NCBI GenBank assembly: GCA_947451445.1 | Contig: CANFZJ010000014.1 | Coordinates: 1-21,612 of the forward strand | From: Comamonadaceae bacterium | GTDB lineage: Bacteria; Pseudomonadota; Gammaproteobacteria; Burkholderiales; Burkholderiaceae_C | Direction of reading: 5' to 3' | Length of the DNA stretch: 21,612 bases | Shown: one piece after another, positions 1 through 7,161 of the stretch | Position numbering within the stretch: position 1 is the stretch's first letter | How the letters are laid out: the number at the start of each line of letters is the position of its first letter | Translations under genes and position numbers: made by a program | The notes under the pieces: model-generated | What the model was told of the DNA's origin: nothing | The model's input: only the letters and a program-made list of their open reading frames with translations | The model's database searches: none

Positions 1-2
1 AC

Positions 3-317
3 TTTGACGTGATCTATTCCAAGCAGGTGCGTGCGCTGGGCCAGCCCGGCGACGTGCTGCTGGCCATCACCACCAGCGGCAATTCGGCCAACGTGCTGGA
101 AGCCATCAAAGCCGCCCACGAGCGCGAAATGACCGTGGTGGCGCTGACCGGCAAGGGCGGCGGCAAGATGGGCGCTGCGCTGCGCGAGACCGATGTGCAC
201 ATTTGCGTGCCGCACGACCGCACCGCCCGCATCCAGGAAGTCCACTTGCTGGTCATCCATTGCCTGTGCGACGGCGTTGATTCTCAATTGCTGGGTGATA
301 TTGAATCGCCCCAATGA
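3..317 (+). CDS. diaA: SIS-domain protein, DiaA/GmhA type (5' truncated by window)
   Basis: The reading frame is already open at base 3 and ends at TGA 315-317, so only the C-terminal ~104 residues are visible. The segment reading LAITTSGNSANVLEAIKAA is the phosphosugar-binding SIS motif, followed by VVALTGKGGG and the conserved C-terminal helix around ARIQEVHLLVIH. These match the phosphoheptose isomerase (GmhA) and DiaA family. GmhA makes heptose for lipopolysaccharide, whereas DiaA is the DnaA-binding initiation factor. The next gene is DolP-like, and diaA-dolP is the conserved E. coli order, so I favour DiaA. The visible part alone does not separate the two. The GTG at base 9 is an internal valine, not a start. 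Confidence 0.85.
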   Translation, partial: FDVIYSKQVRALGQPGDVLLAITTSGNSANVLEAIKAAHEREMTVVALTGKGGGKMGAALRETDVHICVPHDRTARIQEVHLLVIHCLCDGVDSQLLGDIESPQ

Positions 318-336
318 TCTATCCATGAAAGTCACC

Positions 337-975
337 ATGCAACGTTTTCTTCTGTCCTCCGTCACCGCTGTGGTTTTGGGCTCCAGCCTGTCGGCCTGCG
401 TTCCTCTGGTTCTGGGCGGCGCGGCCGTGGGCGGGGCCTTTGTGGCGACCGACCGGCGCACCTCGGGTGCCCAGTTGGAAGACGAGGGCATTGAGCTGCG
501 TACCAACAACCGCATTGCCCAGTCGCTGGGCGAACGCGCCCATGTCAACGTGACCAGCTACAACCGCCAGGTGCTGTTGACCGGTGAAGTGCCCACCGCC
601 CAGGACCAGCAAAAGCTGGACGAGCTGGTGCTGAAAGTGGAAAACGTGCGTTCGGTGGTGAACGAAGTGGGTGTGCTGGGCGTATCGTCGCTGTCGCAGC
701 GCTCGTCGGACACCCTGGTGACCGGCAAGGTCAAGGCCACCCTGGTGGATGCCAAAGACTTGCAGTCCAATACCTTCAAGGTGGTCACAGAGCGTGGCGT
801 GGTCTACCTGATGGGCCGGGTTACCCTGCGTGAAGCCAATAGCGCCACCGACCTGGCCCGCACCATCAGCGGCGTGCAAAAAGTGGTGCGGGTGTTTGAG
901 ATTTTGAGCGAGCAAGAACTGCGTGACCTGTCACCCAAACCGGCCCCCGTCAGTACTGCCAAGCCAGTGAACTAA
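337..975 (+). CDS. dolP: DolP-like outer-membrane lipoprotein with two BON domains
   Basis: The protein has 212 aa when started at ATG 337. The N-terminus is a lipoprotein signal: MQRF, a hydrophobic core, then lipobox LSAC with Cys21 as the lipidation site. A glycine/alanine-rich stretch (GGAAVGGAFVATDRR) resembles the same region of E. coli DolP (YraP). Two BON domains follow, about residues 48-117 and 128-196, each with a GxV-type strand (VLLTGEV; VYLMGRV). DolP sits on the inner face of the outer membrane and supports envelope integrity and BAM function. I chose 337 because GAAAG lies 5 nt upstream and Cys21 matches the usual signal length. ATG 325 is an in-frame alternative adding four residues. 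The gene starts 19 bp after the SIS gene and ends before a strong terminator, so the two are probably cotranscribed. Confidence 0.88.
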   Translation: MQRFLLSSVTAVVLGSSLSACVPLVLGGAAVGGAFVATDRRTSGAQLEDEGIELRTNNRIAQSLGERAHVNVTSYNRQVLLTGEVPTAQDQQKLDELVLKVENVRSVVNEVGVLGVSSLSQRSSDTLVTGKVKATLVDAKDLQSNTFKVVTERGVVYLMGRVTLREANSATDLARTISGVQKVVRVFEILSEQELRDLSPKPAPVSTAKPVN

Positions 976-992
976 GTTTCGACCCATTACGC

Positions 993-1025
993 AAAAACGC
1001 CCGGCACTACCGGGCGTTTTTGTTT
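993..1025 (+). terminator. Rho-independent terminator after dolP
   Basis: A perfect 7-bp GC stem, CGCCCGG (998-1004) and CCGGGCG (1010-1016), encloses the loop CACTA. It is flanked by an A-run (993-997) on the left and TTTTTGTTT on the right. The flanking A and T runs mean it could work in both directions, but it follows dolP by only 17 bp. Confidence 0.92.
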
Positions 1026-1034
1026 GGGGGGGTT

Positions 1035-1135
1035 ATTCCATTTCTAAATCATTCCTGTCGTTGTTGTTTCGCCTTGCCGTGCTACAGCACTGTCTGCGGC
1101 TTCACGCCTAGACAGTAATGATTTGGAAATGGAAT
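1035..1135. repeat. 101-bp inverted-repeat element with nested hairpins, overlapping a stop codon
   Basis: The 25-nt arms 1035-1059 and 1111-1135 are reverse complements at 23 of 25 positions. One mismatch (T1045/G1125) would be a G-U pair in RNA. The ~51-nt interior holds smaller palindromes: GTGCTACAGCAC (1079-1090) and CTGTCTGCGGC opposite GCCTAGACAG (1090-1115). The right arm runs into the TAA (1137-1135) of the minus-strand dehydrogenase gene. The arms are AT-rich against GC-rich surroundings. No transposase ORF fits inside. It could be a dispersed palindromic or MITE-like element that also serves as a 3'-end hairpin for the minus-strand operon. Confidence 0.75.
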
Positions 1136-2049
1136 TACTTCAGCCGTTTGATCAGGCTGGATGTGTCCCAGCGCTGGCCACCCATGTGCTGCACGTCGGC
1201 GTAAAACTGGTCCACCAGGGCGGTGACCGGCAGGCGGGAGCCGTTGCGTTTTGCCTCGTCCAGCACCAGGCCCAGGTCTTTGCGCATCCAGTCCACGGCA
1301 AAGCCGAACTCGAACTGGTCGGCCACCATGGTTTTGCCCCGGTTGTCCAGCTGCCAGCTTTGCGCCGCACCCTTGCCGATCACGTCCAGCACCTGCGGCA
1401 TGTCCAGCCCGGCATGTTGGCCAAACGCGATGGCTTCGCTCAGACCCTGTACCAGTCCGGCGATGCAAATTTGGTTCACCATCTTGGCCAACTGGCCTGC
1501 ACCGCTGTCGCCCACGCGGGTGCAGGCACGTGCAAACGCCATGGCGGTGGGGGCGATAGCGTCAAACGCCGCTTGCTCGCCGCCGCACATCACCGTCAGC
1601 AGGCCGTTTTGCGCTCCGGCCTGGCCGCCGGACACGGGGGCGTCGATGAAGCGCAGGCCCAGCGTGCGGGCGGCCGCGGCCAGTTCACGGGCGACTTCGG
1701 CCGATGCGGTGGTGTGGTCTACAAAAATGGCACCCGGCTCCATGCCCGCAAACGCGCCGTCGGCCCCTAGCGTGACGGCGCGCAGGTCGTCGTCGTTGCC
1801 GACGCAGCAAAACACCATGTCGGCCCCGCGTGCGGCCAGCCGAGGTGTTTCAGCATGTTTTACGGTTCCAGTGCCCGTGTATTCTGCGGTGAATGCTATT
1901 GATTTAGTAGCTGTTCGGTTGTACACCGTGACCTGGTGCCCAGCCAGTGCCAGGTGCGCAGCCATCGGGTAGCCCATGACGCCCAGGCCGAGGAAGGCGA
2001 CTTTTTGGGCGGGAACAGTGGTGTAGGTTTTGGGGTTCGTGCTGGACAT
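1135..2049 (-). CDS. 3-hydroxyisobutyrate dehydrogenase-family NAD(P)-dependent oxidoreductase
   Basis: The protein has 304 aa from ATG 2049; a TTG at 2064 would overlap the end of pilU and lacks support. Family features visible: nucleotide-binding GLGVMG (21-26) in an N-terminal Rossmann fold; VTVYNRT (40-46); substrate motif DAPVSGG (136-142); and the G-x-x-G-x-G-x-x-x-K signature ending at Lys189, the expected catalytic lysine, followed by Asn192. Members reduce or oxidise short beta-hydroxy acids (3-hydroxyisobutyrate, tartronate semialdehyde). The exact substrate cannot be read from sequence. It starts 7 bp after pilU, so it probably rides on the pil transcript, although no pilus role is expected. 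Residues ~45-67 are a few residues longer than I recall as usual for the family and come from AT-richer DNA (see repeat at 1895). The stop lies within an inverted repeat. Confidence 0.9.
   Translation of the reverse strand: MSSTNPKTYTTVPAQKVAFLGLGVMGYPMAAHLALAGHQVTVYNRTATKSIAFTAEYTGTGTVKHAETPRLAARGADMVFCCVGNDDDLRAVTLGADGAFAGMEPGAIFVDHTTASAEVARELAAAARTLGLRFIDAPVSGGQAGAQNGLLTVMCGGEQAAFDAIAPTAMAFARACTRVGDSGAGQLAKMVNQICIAGLVQGLSEAIAFGQHAGLDMPQVLDVIGKGAAQSWQLDNRGKTMVADQFEFGFAVDWMRKDLGLVLDEAKRNGSRLPVTALVDQFYADVQHMGGQRWDTSSLIKRLK
1895..1924 (+). repeat. Possible half copy of the 50-bp palindromic repeat (family 1), inside a gene
   Basis: GCTATTGATTTAGTAGCTGT matches the left half of the 50-bp repeat seen at 5651, 11498 and 18181 (15-16 of 20 bases). 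The right half (TGCGCTAGAGGC) is missing. It lies inside the minus-strand dehydrogenase gene over codons 42-52, part of an AT-rich patch. The match is short, so this is a weaker call than the other copies. Confidence 0.4.
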
Positions 2050-2056
2050 AAAAAGC

Positions 2057-3193
2057 TTAAACAATCGCGAAATGTTCGGTGCCCGCGGCCAGGTCTTGGG
2101 TTTTGGCGCGCTGGCTGTTCAGTTTGATCTGTAGACGCAGGTCGTTCAACGAGTCGGCGTTGCGCAGGGCGTCTTCGTAGCTGATGTGCTGGTATTCGTA
2201 GGCATCGAACAGGGCCTGGTCGAAGGTTTGCATGCCCAGGTTGCGGCTTTTCTTCATGACTTCTTTGATCTCGCTGACCTCGCCTTTGAACACCAGGTCG
2301 GCTATCAGCGGCGTGTTCAGCAAAATTTCGACCACGGCGGCGCGGCCCTTGCCGTCTTGGCGGGGGATCAGCCGCTGCGACACGATGGCCCGCATGTTCA
2401 GTGACAAGTCCATCAGCAGCTGGGGGCGGCGGTCTTCGGGGAAGAAGTTGGTGATCCGGTCCAGCGCCTGGTTGGCGTTGTTGGCGTGCAGGGTGGCCAG
2501 GCACAGGTGGCCGGTTTCCGAGAACGCGATGGCGTGCTCCATGGTGGCCCGGTCGCGGATTTCACCCATCAAGATCACGTCGGGGGCTTGGCGCAGCGTG
2601 TTTTTCAGGGCCGCGTCCCAGCTGTCGGTGTCAATGCCGACTTCGCGCTGGGTGACCACGCAGTTTTTGTGCGGGTGCACAAATTCCACCGGGTCTTCGA
2701 TGGTGATGATGTGGCCGTAAGAGTTGTCGTTGCGCCAGTCCACCATGGCCGCCAAGGTGGTGGACTTGCCGCAGCCGGTAGCCCCCACCAGAATGCACAG
2801 GCCCCGCTTGGTCATGGCCACGTCTTTCAGGATGTTCGGCAGCGCCAACCCGTCCACGGTGGGCACCTCCACGGGGATGACCCGCAGCACCATGCCGACT
2901 TTGCCCTGTTGCACAAAGGCGTTGACGCGGAACCGGCCCACGCCCACGGGGGCGATGGCAAAGTTGCATTCTTTGGTGCGCTCGAACTCGGCGGCCTGTT
3001 TGTCGTTCATCACCGCGCGGGCCAGGGCCAGCGTGTGGGCGGCAGTGAGTGGCTGGGGGGATACCTTGGTTAGTTTGCCATCGACTTTGATGCCGGGCGG
3101 GAATTCTGAGGTGATGAACAGGTCGCTGCCGTTGCGGCTGAGCATCAGTTTGAGAAGGTCGTTAATGAATTTACTGGCCTGGTCGCGTTCCAT
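2057..3193 (-). CDS. pilU: Type IV pilus retraction ATPase PilU
   Basis: The protein has 378 aa, the usual PilU length. PilU is the PilT-dependent accessory ATPase that powers pilus retraction at the cytoplasmic base of the type IV pilus. Visible motifs: Walker A GATGCGKST (137-145), the Asp box around ITIEDPVEFVH, Walker B VILMGEIRD, and the His box GHLCLATLHANN. The PilU rather than PilT identity comes from the N-terminus (MERDQASKFINDLLKLML), the cysteine-containing Walker A and the C-terminal extension beyond the ATPase core. It is the third gene of the pilT run and follows the cyclic-nucleotide-binding gene by 13 bp. The Shine-Dalgarno is weak (AGGG). The TAA is 7 bp before the next ATG. 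Confidence 0.96.
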   Translation of the reverse strand: MERDQASKFINDLLKLMLSRNGSDLFITSEFPPGIKVDGKLTKVSPQPLTAAHTLALARAVMNDKQAAEFERTKECNFAIAPVGVGRFRVNAFVQQGKVGMVLRVIPVEVPTVDGLALPNILKDVAMTKRGLCILVGATGCGKSTTLAAMVDWRNDNSYGHIITIEDPVEFVHPHKNCVVTQREVGIDTDSWDAALKNTLRQAPDVILMGEIRDRATMEHAIAFSETGHLCLATLHANNANQALDRITNFFPEDRRPQLLMDLSLNMRAIVSQRLIPRQDGKGRAAVVEILLNTPLIADLVFKGEVSEIKEVMKKSRNLGMQTFDQALFDAYEYQHISYEDALRNADSLNDLRLQIKLNSQRAKTQDLAAGTEHFAIV

Positions 3194-3206
3194 CGTGTGG
3201 GCCCTG

Positions 3207-3839
3207 CTAGTTGGGTCGGTCGCTGAACCGGGCGCTGATGGCGCGCAGCCGTAGCGACAGTTTGCGGGCCAGCAGCGCGATCAGGCTGGCGGCCAGCTTG
3301 GGGTCGGAGTTCATCATATCGTCCATCGACTCGGCGCTGAGGGCGGCGATTTCGCAGTCGTCCAGCGTGGTGCAGGCCGAAAACCGCATGCCGCTGTCCA
3401 GCAGCGACATTTCGCCCAGGATGTCACCCGGTTTGGTTTCGGCCAGCCGCAGGTGCTCGCCCCAGGGTTGCAGCCGGTCTACTGCAATCGTGCCCTTGAG
3501 CAGTACCACCATGAAGTTGCCGTATTCGCCCTGGCGAATGATGTCGCGCCCGCCGGGCACCAGGGCGAACTGGAAGAAGCGTTCCATGCGCTCGATGGAG
3601 GCGGGGTCCAGCTGCTCCATGTTTTTGTCCTTGGCCCACAGGGCTTGCAGCAGTTTGACGCTGGCGGCAGATGGCAGGCGCTTGGCACCGATTTCCACGG
3701 CCCGGGCATCCCAGGGCACAACCATGGAGGCGTCTACCCCCTGGCCGTTAAAGGCGGTGCTGAACAGCATCGAGTCGGACGGGGCGGACTCGGGCTTGGG
3801 GCCTGCTTTTTGCAGTAAAAATTCCAGAATACCCTTCAT
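3207..3839 (-). CDS. Stand-alone cyclic-nucleotide-binding-domain protein between pilT and pilU
   Basis: The protein has 210 aa. Residues ~83-200 form a cNMP-binding (CRP/PKA-type) beta-roll: IIRQGEYGNFMVVLLKG, then the phosphate-binding cassette GEMSLLDSGMRFSAC (142-156), with Glu143 and Arg151/152 in the positions used to hold the cyclic phosphate and ribose. No helix-turn-helix follows; the chain ends shortly after a basic helix (LARKLSLRLRAISARFSD). It therefore should not be a CRP-like transcription factor. The first ~80 residues are not a domain I recognise. A GGGAG sits 5 nt before the ATG. It lies 25 bp after pilT and 13 bp before pilU, so it is probably made with both retraction motors and may couple cAMP or c-di-GMP levels to retraction. 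That role is inferred from position. Confidence 0.88.
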   Translation of the reverse strand: MKGILEFLLQKAGPKPESAPSDSMLFSTAFNGQGVDASMVVPWDARAVEIGAKRLPSAASVKLLQALWAKDKNMEQLDPASIERMERFFQFALVPGGRDIIRQGEYGNFMVVLLKGTIAVDRLQPWGEHLRLAETKPGDILGEMSLLDSGMRFSACTTLDDCEIAALSAESMDDMMNSDPKLAASLIALLARKLSLRLRAISARFSDRPN

Positions 3840-3864
3840 GGGGCGCTCCCGTTGTGGTTCTGTT

Positions 3865-4908
3865 TCATCCGGGGAAGTTCTCGGGGATTTTGGCTTTGCT
3901 GCGGGCTTCGGCCGGGCTGATGATGTTGCGGCGGACCAGGTCGGTCAGGTTTTGGTCCAGCGTTTGCATGCCTGCGCTGTTGCCGGTCTGGATGCTGGAG
4001 TACATCTGTGCCACTTTGGCCTCGCGGATCAGGTTGCGGATGGCGCTGGTGCCCAGCATGATTTCATGCGCTGCGACCCGGCCCTGGCCGTCTTTGGTCT
4101 TGCACAGGGTTTGCGAAATGACGGCCTGCAGGGACTCGGACAGCATGGCCCGGACCATTTCTTTTTCTTCGGCCGGGAACACGTCGATGATCCGGTCGAT
4201 GGTCTTGGCCGCGCTGGAGGTGTGCAGGGTGCCAAACACCAGGTGGCCGGTTTCGGCGGCGGTCATGGCCAGGCGGATGGTTTCCAGGTCGCGCAGTTCG
4301 CCCACCAGAATGCAGTCCGGGTCTTCGCGCAGGGCCGAGCGCAGGGCGGCGGCAAAGCTCAGTGTGTGTGGGCCGACTTCGCGCTGGTTGACCAGGCATT
4401 TTTTGGACTCGTGGACGAACTCAATCGGGTCTTCCACCGTCAGCACGTGGGCGTATTCGGTTTCGTTCAGGTGGTTCACCATAGCGGCCAGCGTGGTGGA
4501 TTTGCCCGAACCGGTCGGCCCGGTCACCAGCACCAAGCCGCGGGGCTTGAGGGCCAGTTCGGCAAAAATCTTGGGCGCGTTGAGCTGCTCCAGCGTCAAT
4601 ATTTTGCTGGGGATGGTCCGCAGCACCGCACCCGCGCCCCGGGCCTGGTTGAAGGCGTTGACGCGAAACCGGGCCAGGCCTTCGATCTCAAACGAGAAAT
4701 CAACCTCCATGAACTCTTCATAGTGCTTGCGCTGGCTGTCGCTCATGATGTCGTAGACCATGGCATGCACGGTTTTGTGGTCCAGCGGGTCCACATTGAT
4801 GCGGCGCACGTCCCCGTGGACCCGGATCATGGGCGGTAAGCCCGCCGACAAATGCAGGTCGGAGGCTTTGTTTTTTACGCTGAACGCGAGCAGTTGGGTA
4901 ATGTCCAC
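3865..4908 (-). CDS. pilT: Type IV pilus retraction ATPase PilT
   Basis: The protein has 347 aa. PilT is the hexameric motor that depolymerises pili for twitching and DNA uptake. Motifs: N-terminal signature MDITQLLAFSVKNKASDLHL, Walker A GPTGSGKST (130-138), Asp box VEDPIEFVH, Walker B DCILVGELRD (197-206) with Glu203, and His box GHLVFGTLHTSS (220-231). The start is GTG (4908-4906); it is fixed by the family N-terminus and no upstream ATG fits. PilT heads the run pilT, cNMP protein, pilU, dehydrogenase. The divergent YggS gene begins only 35 bp away, so the two promoters must be compressed or overlap. A yggS-pilT neighbourhood is also conserved in Pseudomonas. Confidence 0.97.
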   Translation of the reverse strand: MDITQLLAFSVKNKASDLHLSAGLPPMIRVHGDVRRINVDPLDHKTVHAMVYDIMSDSQRKHYEEFMEVDFSFEIEGLARFRVNAFNQARGAGAVLRTIPSKILTLEQLNAPKIFAELALKPRGLVLVTGPTGSGKSTTLAAMVNHLNETEYAHVLTVEDPIEFVHESKKCLVNQREVGPHTLSFAAALRSALREDPDCILVGELRDLETIRLAMTAAETGHLVFGTLHTSSAAKTIDRIIDVFPAEEKEMVRAMLSESLQAVISQTLCKTKDGQGRVAAHEIMLGTSAIRNLIREAKVAQMYSSIQTGNSAGMQTLDQNLTDLVRRNIISPAEARSKAKIPENFPG

Positions 4909-4943
4909 GGGGCACTCGATTTGTTGGGGTGTAAAGTTTGATT

Positions 4944-5642
4944 ATGACTACCCTTAGTAACAATCTCCAAGGCATACATGCAAGGATAACGGCTGCCTGC
5001 ACCCAGGCGGCCCGTGCGCAAGACAGCGTGGCATTGTTGGCCGTTTCCAAGACCTGGGGCGCAGCTGCCGTGCGCGAGGCCTTTGCCGCTGGGCAGACCC
5101 GGTTTGGCGAAAACTACATCCAGGAGGCGGTGGACAAAATCACCGCGCTGCACGATTTGCCGCTGGAGTGGCACTGCATAGGCCCCATCCAGAGCAACAA
5201 AAGCCGCCTGGTGGCGGAGCACTTCCATTGGGCGCACAGCATTGACCGGCTCAAGATCGCCCAGCGCCTCAGCGACCAGCGCCCGCCCCAGTTGCCGCCC
5301 CTGCAGGTGTGCCTGCAGGTCAATGTGGACGGCGGCAGCACCAAGTCCGGCGTGCGCCCGCAAGACGCCTTGGCGCTGGCGGCCCAGGTGGCGGCTTTGC
5401 CCCGGTTGTGCCTGCGCGGGTTGATGGTGATCCCTGAGCCTGCCACGGGTTTTGCGGCCCAGTGCGCGCTGCACCAGCCATCCAAAGCCCTGTTTGACCA
5501 GATTGCCGCAGCAGCCCTGCCGGGTGCGCAGCGGTTTGACACCCTGTCCATGGGCATGTCGGCCGACCTGGAGGCCGCTGTGGCCGCAGGCAGCACGATG
5601 GTGCGCATTGGCACGGCCATCTTTGGCGGACGTCAGGGTTAA
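4944..5642 (+). CDS. yggS: YggS/PLPBP-family pyridoxal-phosphate homeostasis protein
   Basis: The protein has 232 aa. The fold is the alanine-racemase-like PLP barrel found alone in the YggS/PROSC family, which buffers PLP and has no firm catalytic activity. Lys36 in LLAVSKTW is the expected PLP lysine. Other family landmarks are FGENYIQEA, WHCIGPIQSNK, VNVDGGSTKSGV, LRGLMVIPEP, LSMGMSADLEAAV and the end VRIGTAIFG. I chose ATG 4944; a TTG six bases earlier adds two residues. There is no clear Shine-Dalgarno. The gene is divergent from pilT with a 35-bp gap. It is convergent with the MATE gene, with a palindromic repeat between the two stops. Confidence 0.95.
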   Translation: MTTLSNNLQGIHARITAACTQAARAQDSVALLAVSKTWGAAAVREAFAAGQTRFGENYIQEAVDKITALHDLPLEWHCIGPIQSNKSRLVAEHFHWAHSIDRLKIAQRLSDQRPPQLPPLQVCLQVNVDGGSTKSGVRPQDALALAAQVAALPRLCLRGLMVIPEPATGFAAQCALHQPSKALFDQIAAAALPGAQRFDTLSMGMSADLEAAVAAGSTMVRIGTAIFGGRQG

Positions 5643-5650
5643 CGAGTTTT

Positions 5651-5700
5651 GCTATAAATAAAGTAGCTGCTACCGCACGTTATATATGCGCTAGAGGCTG
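5651..5700 (+). repeat. 50-bp palindromic repeat, family 1, copy between convergent genes
   Basis: Begins GCTATAAATAAAGTAGCTGC and ends TGCGCTAGAGGCTG. It aligns without gaps over all 50 positions to the copies at 11498 (plus) and 18181 (minus), sharing TAGCTGC near position 14, CGCA near 24-27 and TGCGCT-GAGGC near 38-48. CCGCA/TGCG form a short imperfect hairpin around an AT-rich loop. It sits 8 bp after the yggS stop and 28 bp before the MATE stop, filling an 85-bp convergent gap, where it may serve as a weak two-way terminator. Confidence 0.85.
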
Positions 5701-5727
5701 TTTTGGTATAAATTTTTAAAACGATGT

Positions 5728-7077
5728 TCAGCGCCGCCGCACCCGGCGTTGCGAACTCCGCGCATGCGGCAGCCAGCCGTGCCAGTGCCAGCGCGCCCAC
5801 ATCAGCAGGCCGCGCACCCATTCATCGGCGGCGTAGGCGATAAAGATGCCGGGCAGGCCAAAGTTGCGCCCCATCACGTACGAGCCCACGCCCAACACCA
5901 ACGCGAACGAGCCCAGGCTGGCGGCGACCGGGTAGATCACGTCGCCCGTGGCCCGCAGCGCCCCGGTGACGATCAGGTTGAAGGCGCGCCCGGTCTCCAG
6001 CGCCACGGCAATCCACAGCAGGGCATGGGCGGCGTGGATGACGTGCGGGTCTTTGGTGAAGATGCGCATCAGCCAGGGCGAGGCCAGTGCGGCCAGCACC
6101 GCCATGCTGCCCGAGGCGACAAACCCGTTGCGCAGCCCCTTGCGCACCAGGGTGTGGGCCTGGTTGAACTGGCCCGCGCCGACCAGCCGCCCGACCATGA
6201 TCTCGCAGGCCCAGCCAATCGCCAGGCTGATCAGCAGCACGTAGCGCAGCAGCTGCAGGGTGTAGGCATGGGTGGCCAGCGCCACCACGCCCAGCCGCGC
6301 CGCGCCCGACAGCGACACCATGAAGGCAATGCGGTAACCCAGCTCGGCGCTGGCCCCCGGCACGCCGATGCGCAGCACCGGGGCCAGCACGCGCGGCTGC
6401 AGCACCCACCAGGCGCGGGCCGTGGGGACCAGGTCCATGCGCTTGCGCCACAAAATCAAATGCAAAGTCAGCCCGATGGCCCGGCTGACCAGCAGCGCCA
6501 CCGCAAAGCCATACAGCCCCAGCCCTTCCCACGGGCCCACGCCCAGCATCAGCGGCACGGCCAGCGCCAGGTGGCTGCAGTGCATCACCACCATGACCTT
6601 GAGCGAGTCGCGCACATGCAGGTGGGCGCGCAGGATGGCCGCCATGGTCAGGTTGTAGCCGTCCAGCAGCGCGGCCGGGGCCAGCAGCTGGATGTAGGGA
6701 CTGATCAGGGGCAATATCTCGTCCGGCGCGTTCAGCAGGTCCAGAATGGCGTCGTTGCCCAGCACCAGCACCGCGACCACCAACAGCCCGGCCCAGGTGC
6801 ACGCCCCCAGCCCGGCCAGCGCGGTGCGCCGCACCAGCTCTTTTTGCTGGCCGCCCAGCAGTTGCGTGATGACCACGCCCATGCCAATCGCCAGCACGCG
6901 GAACACCACGTACAGCGACTCCAGTACCTGGTTGGCCAGCCCCAGGCTGCCCGCCGCGCCGTCCGAGGTGTGCGAGGCCAGCCACAAACCGGCGATAACC
7001 ACCGTGTAACCCAGCAAAAATTCCCCAAAAATGGGGCCGGCAACGGCGTTCAGCCGGGGGCGTTCAGGGAGGTGCAT
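5728..7077 (-). CDS. MATE-family multidrug/toxin efflux transporter
   Basis: The protein has 449 aa, the normal MATE length (~450), with about twelve hydrophobic segments in two halves. Family clues: the N-terminal PIFGEFLLGYTVVIAGLW helix, LANQVLESLYVVFRVLAIGMGVVITQLLGG (the MATE GxxxxxxQ pattern after helix 2), and the second-half counterpart around IGVPGASAELGYRI and EIMVGRLVGAGQ. MATE proteins export cationic drugs or metabolites across the inner membrane using Na+ or H+. The substrate is unknown. The C-terminus is very basic (RSSQRRVRRR). It follows the GMC oxidoreductase by 84 bp on the same strand. The ATG lacks a good Shine-Dalgarno, and two small hairpins lie in the leader. Confidence 0.88.
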   Translation of the reverse strand: MHLPERPRLNAVAGPIFGEFLLGYTVVIAGLWLASHTSDGAAGSLGLANQVLESLYVVFRVLAIGMGVVITQLLGGQQKELVRRTALAGLGACTWAGLLVVAVLVLGNDAILDLLNAPDEILPLISPYIQLLAPAALLDGYNLTMAAILRAHLHVRDSLKVMVVMHCSHLALAVPLMLGVGPWEGLGLYGFAVALLVSRAIGLTLHLILWRKRMDLVPTARAWWVLQPRVLAPVLRIGVPGASAELGYRIAFMVSLSGAARLGVVALATHAYTLQLLRYVLLISLAIGWACEIMVGRLVGAGQFNQAHTLVRKGLRNGFVASGSMAVLAALASPWLMRIFTKDPHVIHAAHALLWIAVALETGRAFNLIVTGALRATGDVIYPVAASLGSFALVLGVGSYVMGRNFGLPGIFIAYAADEWVRGLLMWARWHWHGWLPHARSSQRRVRRR

Positions 7078-7092
7078 GGGGGCTTGTCTGCG

Positions 7093-7160
7093 GGATAGTT
7101 CTTATCAAAAACTATCCATTATTTGGCGGCCAGGCGTGGGCGCAATGACTATTTTTGCGC
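7093..7160. other. Two small perfect hairpins in the GMC-MATE gap
   Basis: GGATAGTT (7093-7100) pairs with AACTATCC (7110-7117) across 9 nt. GCGCAA (7140-7145) pairs with TTGCGC (7155-7160) across 9 nt. Both lie in the 84-bp gap upstream of the MATE ATG. Neither is followed by a T-run on either strand, so they are not classic terminators. They may be operators or leader structures, or chance. Confidence 0.4.
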
Positions 7161-7161
7161 G

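Noticed and set aside
193..336. Longer start for the DolP-like gene from 193
   Set aside because: It would lie inside the SIS gene and would bury the lipoprotein signal peptide.
3211..4839. A 542-codon open frame on the plus strand across pilT and the cNMP gene
   Set aside because: It is antisense to two clearly recognised genes, has low-complexity His/Gln/Gly-rich text, and reflects GC-biased third positions.
5749..7098. A 449-codon plus-strand frame very rich in Gln, His and Arg
   Set aside because: Exact shadow of the MATE gene; no domain, and its composition is typical of antisense GC-rich frames.
7093..7117. GGATAGTT/AACTATCC hairpin as a terminator of the GMC gene
   Set aside because: No T-run follows on the minus strand, and the stem is AT-rich. 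Kept only as an unassigned hairpin.
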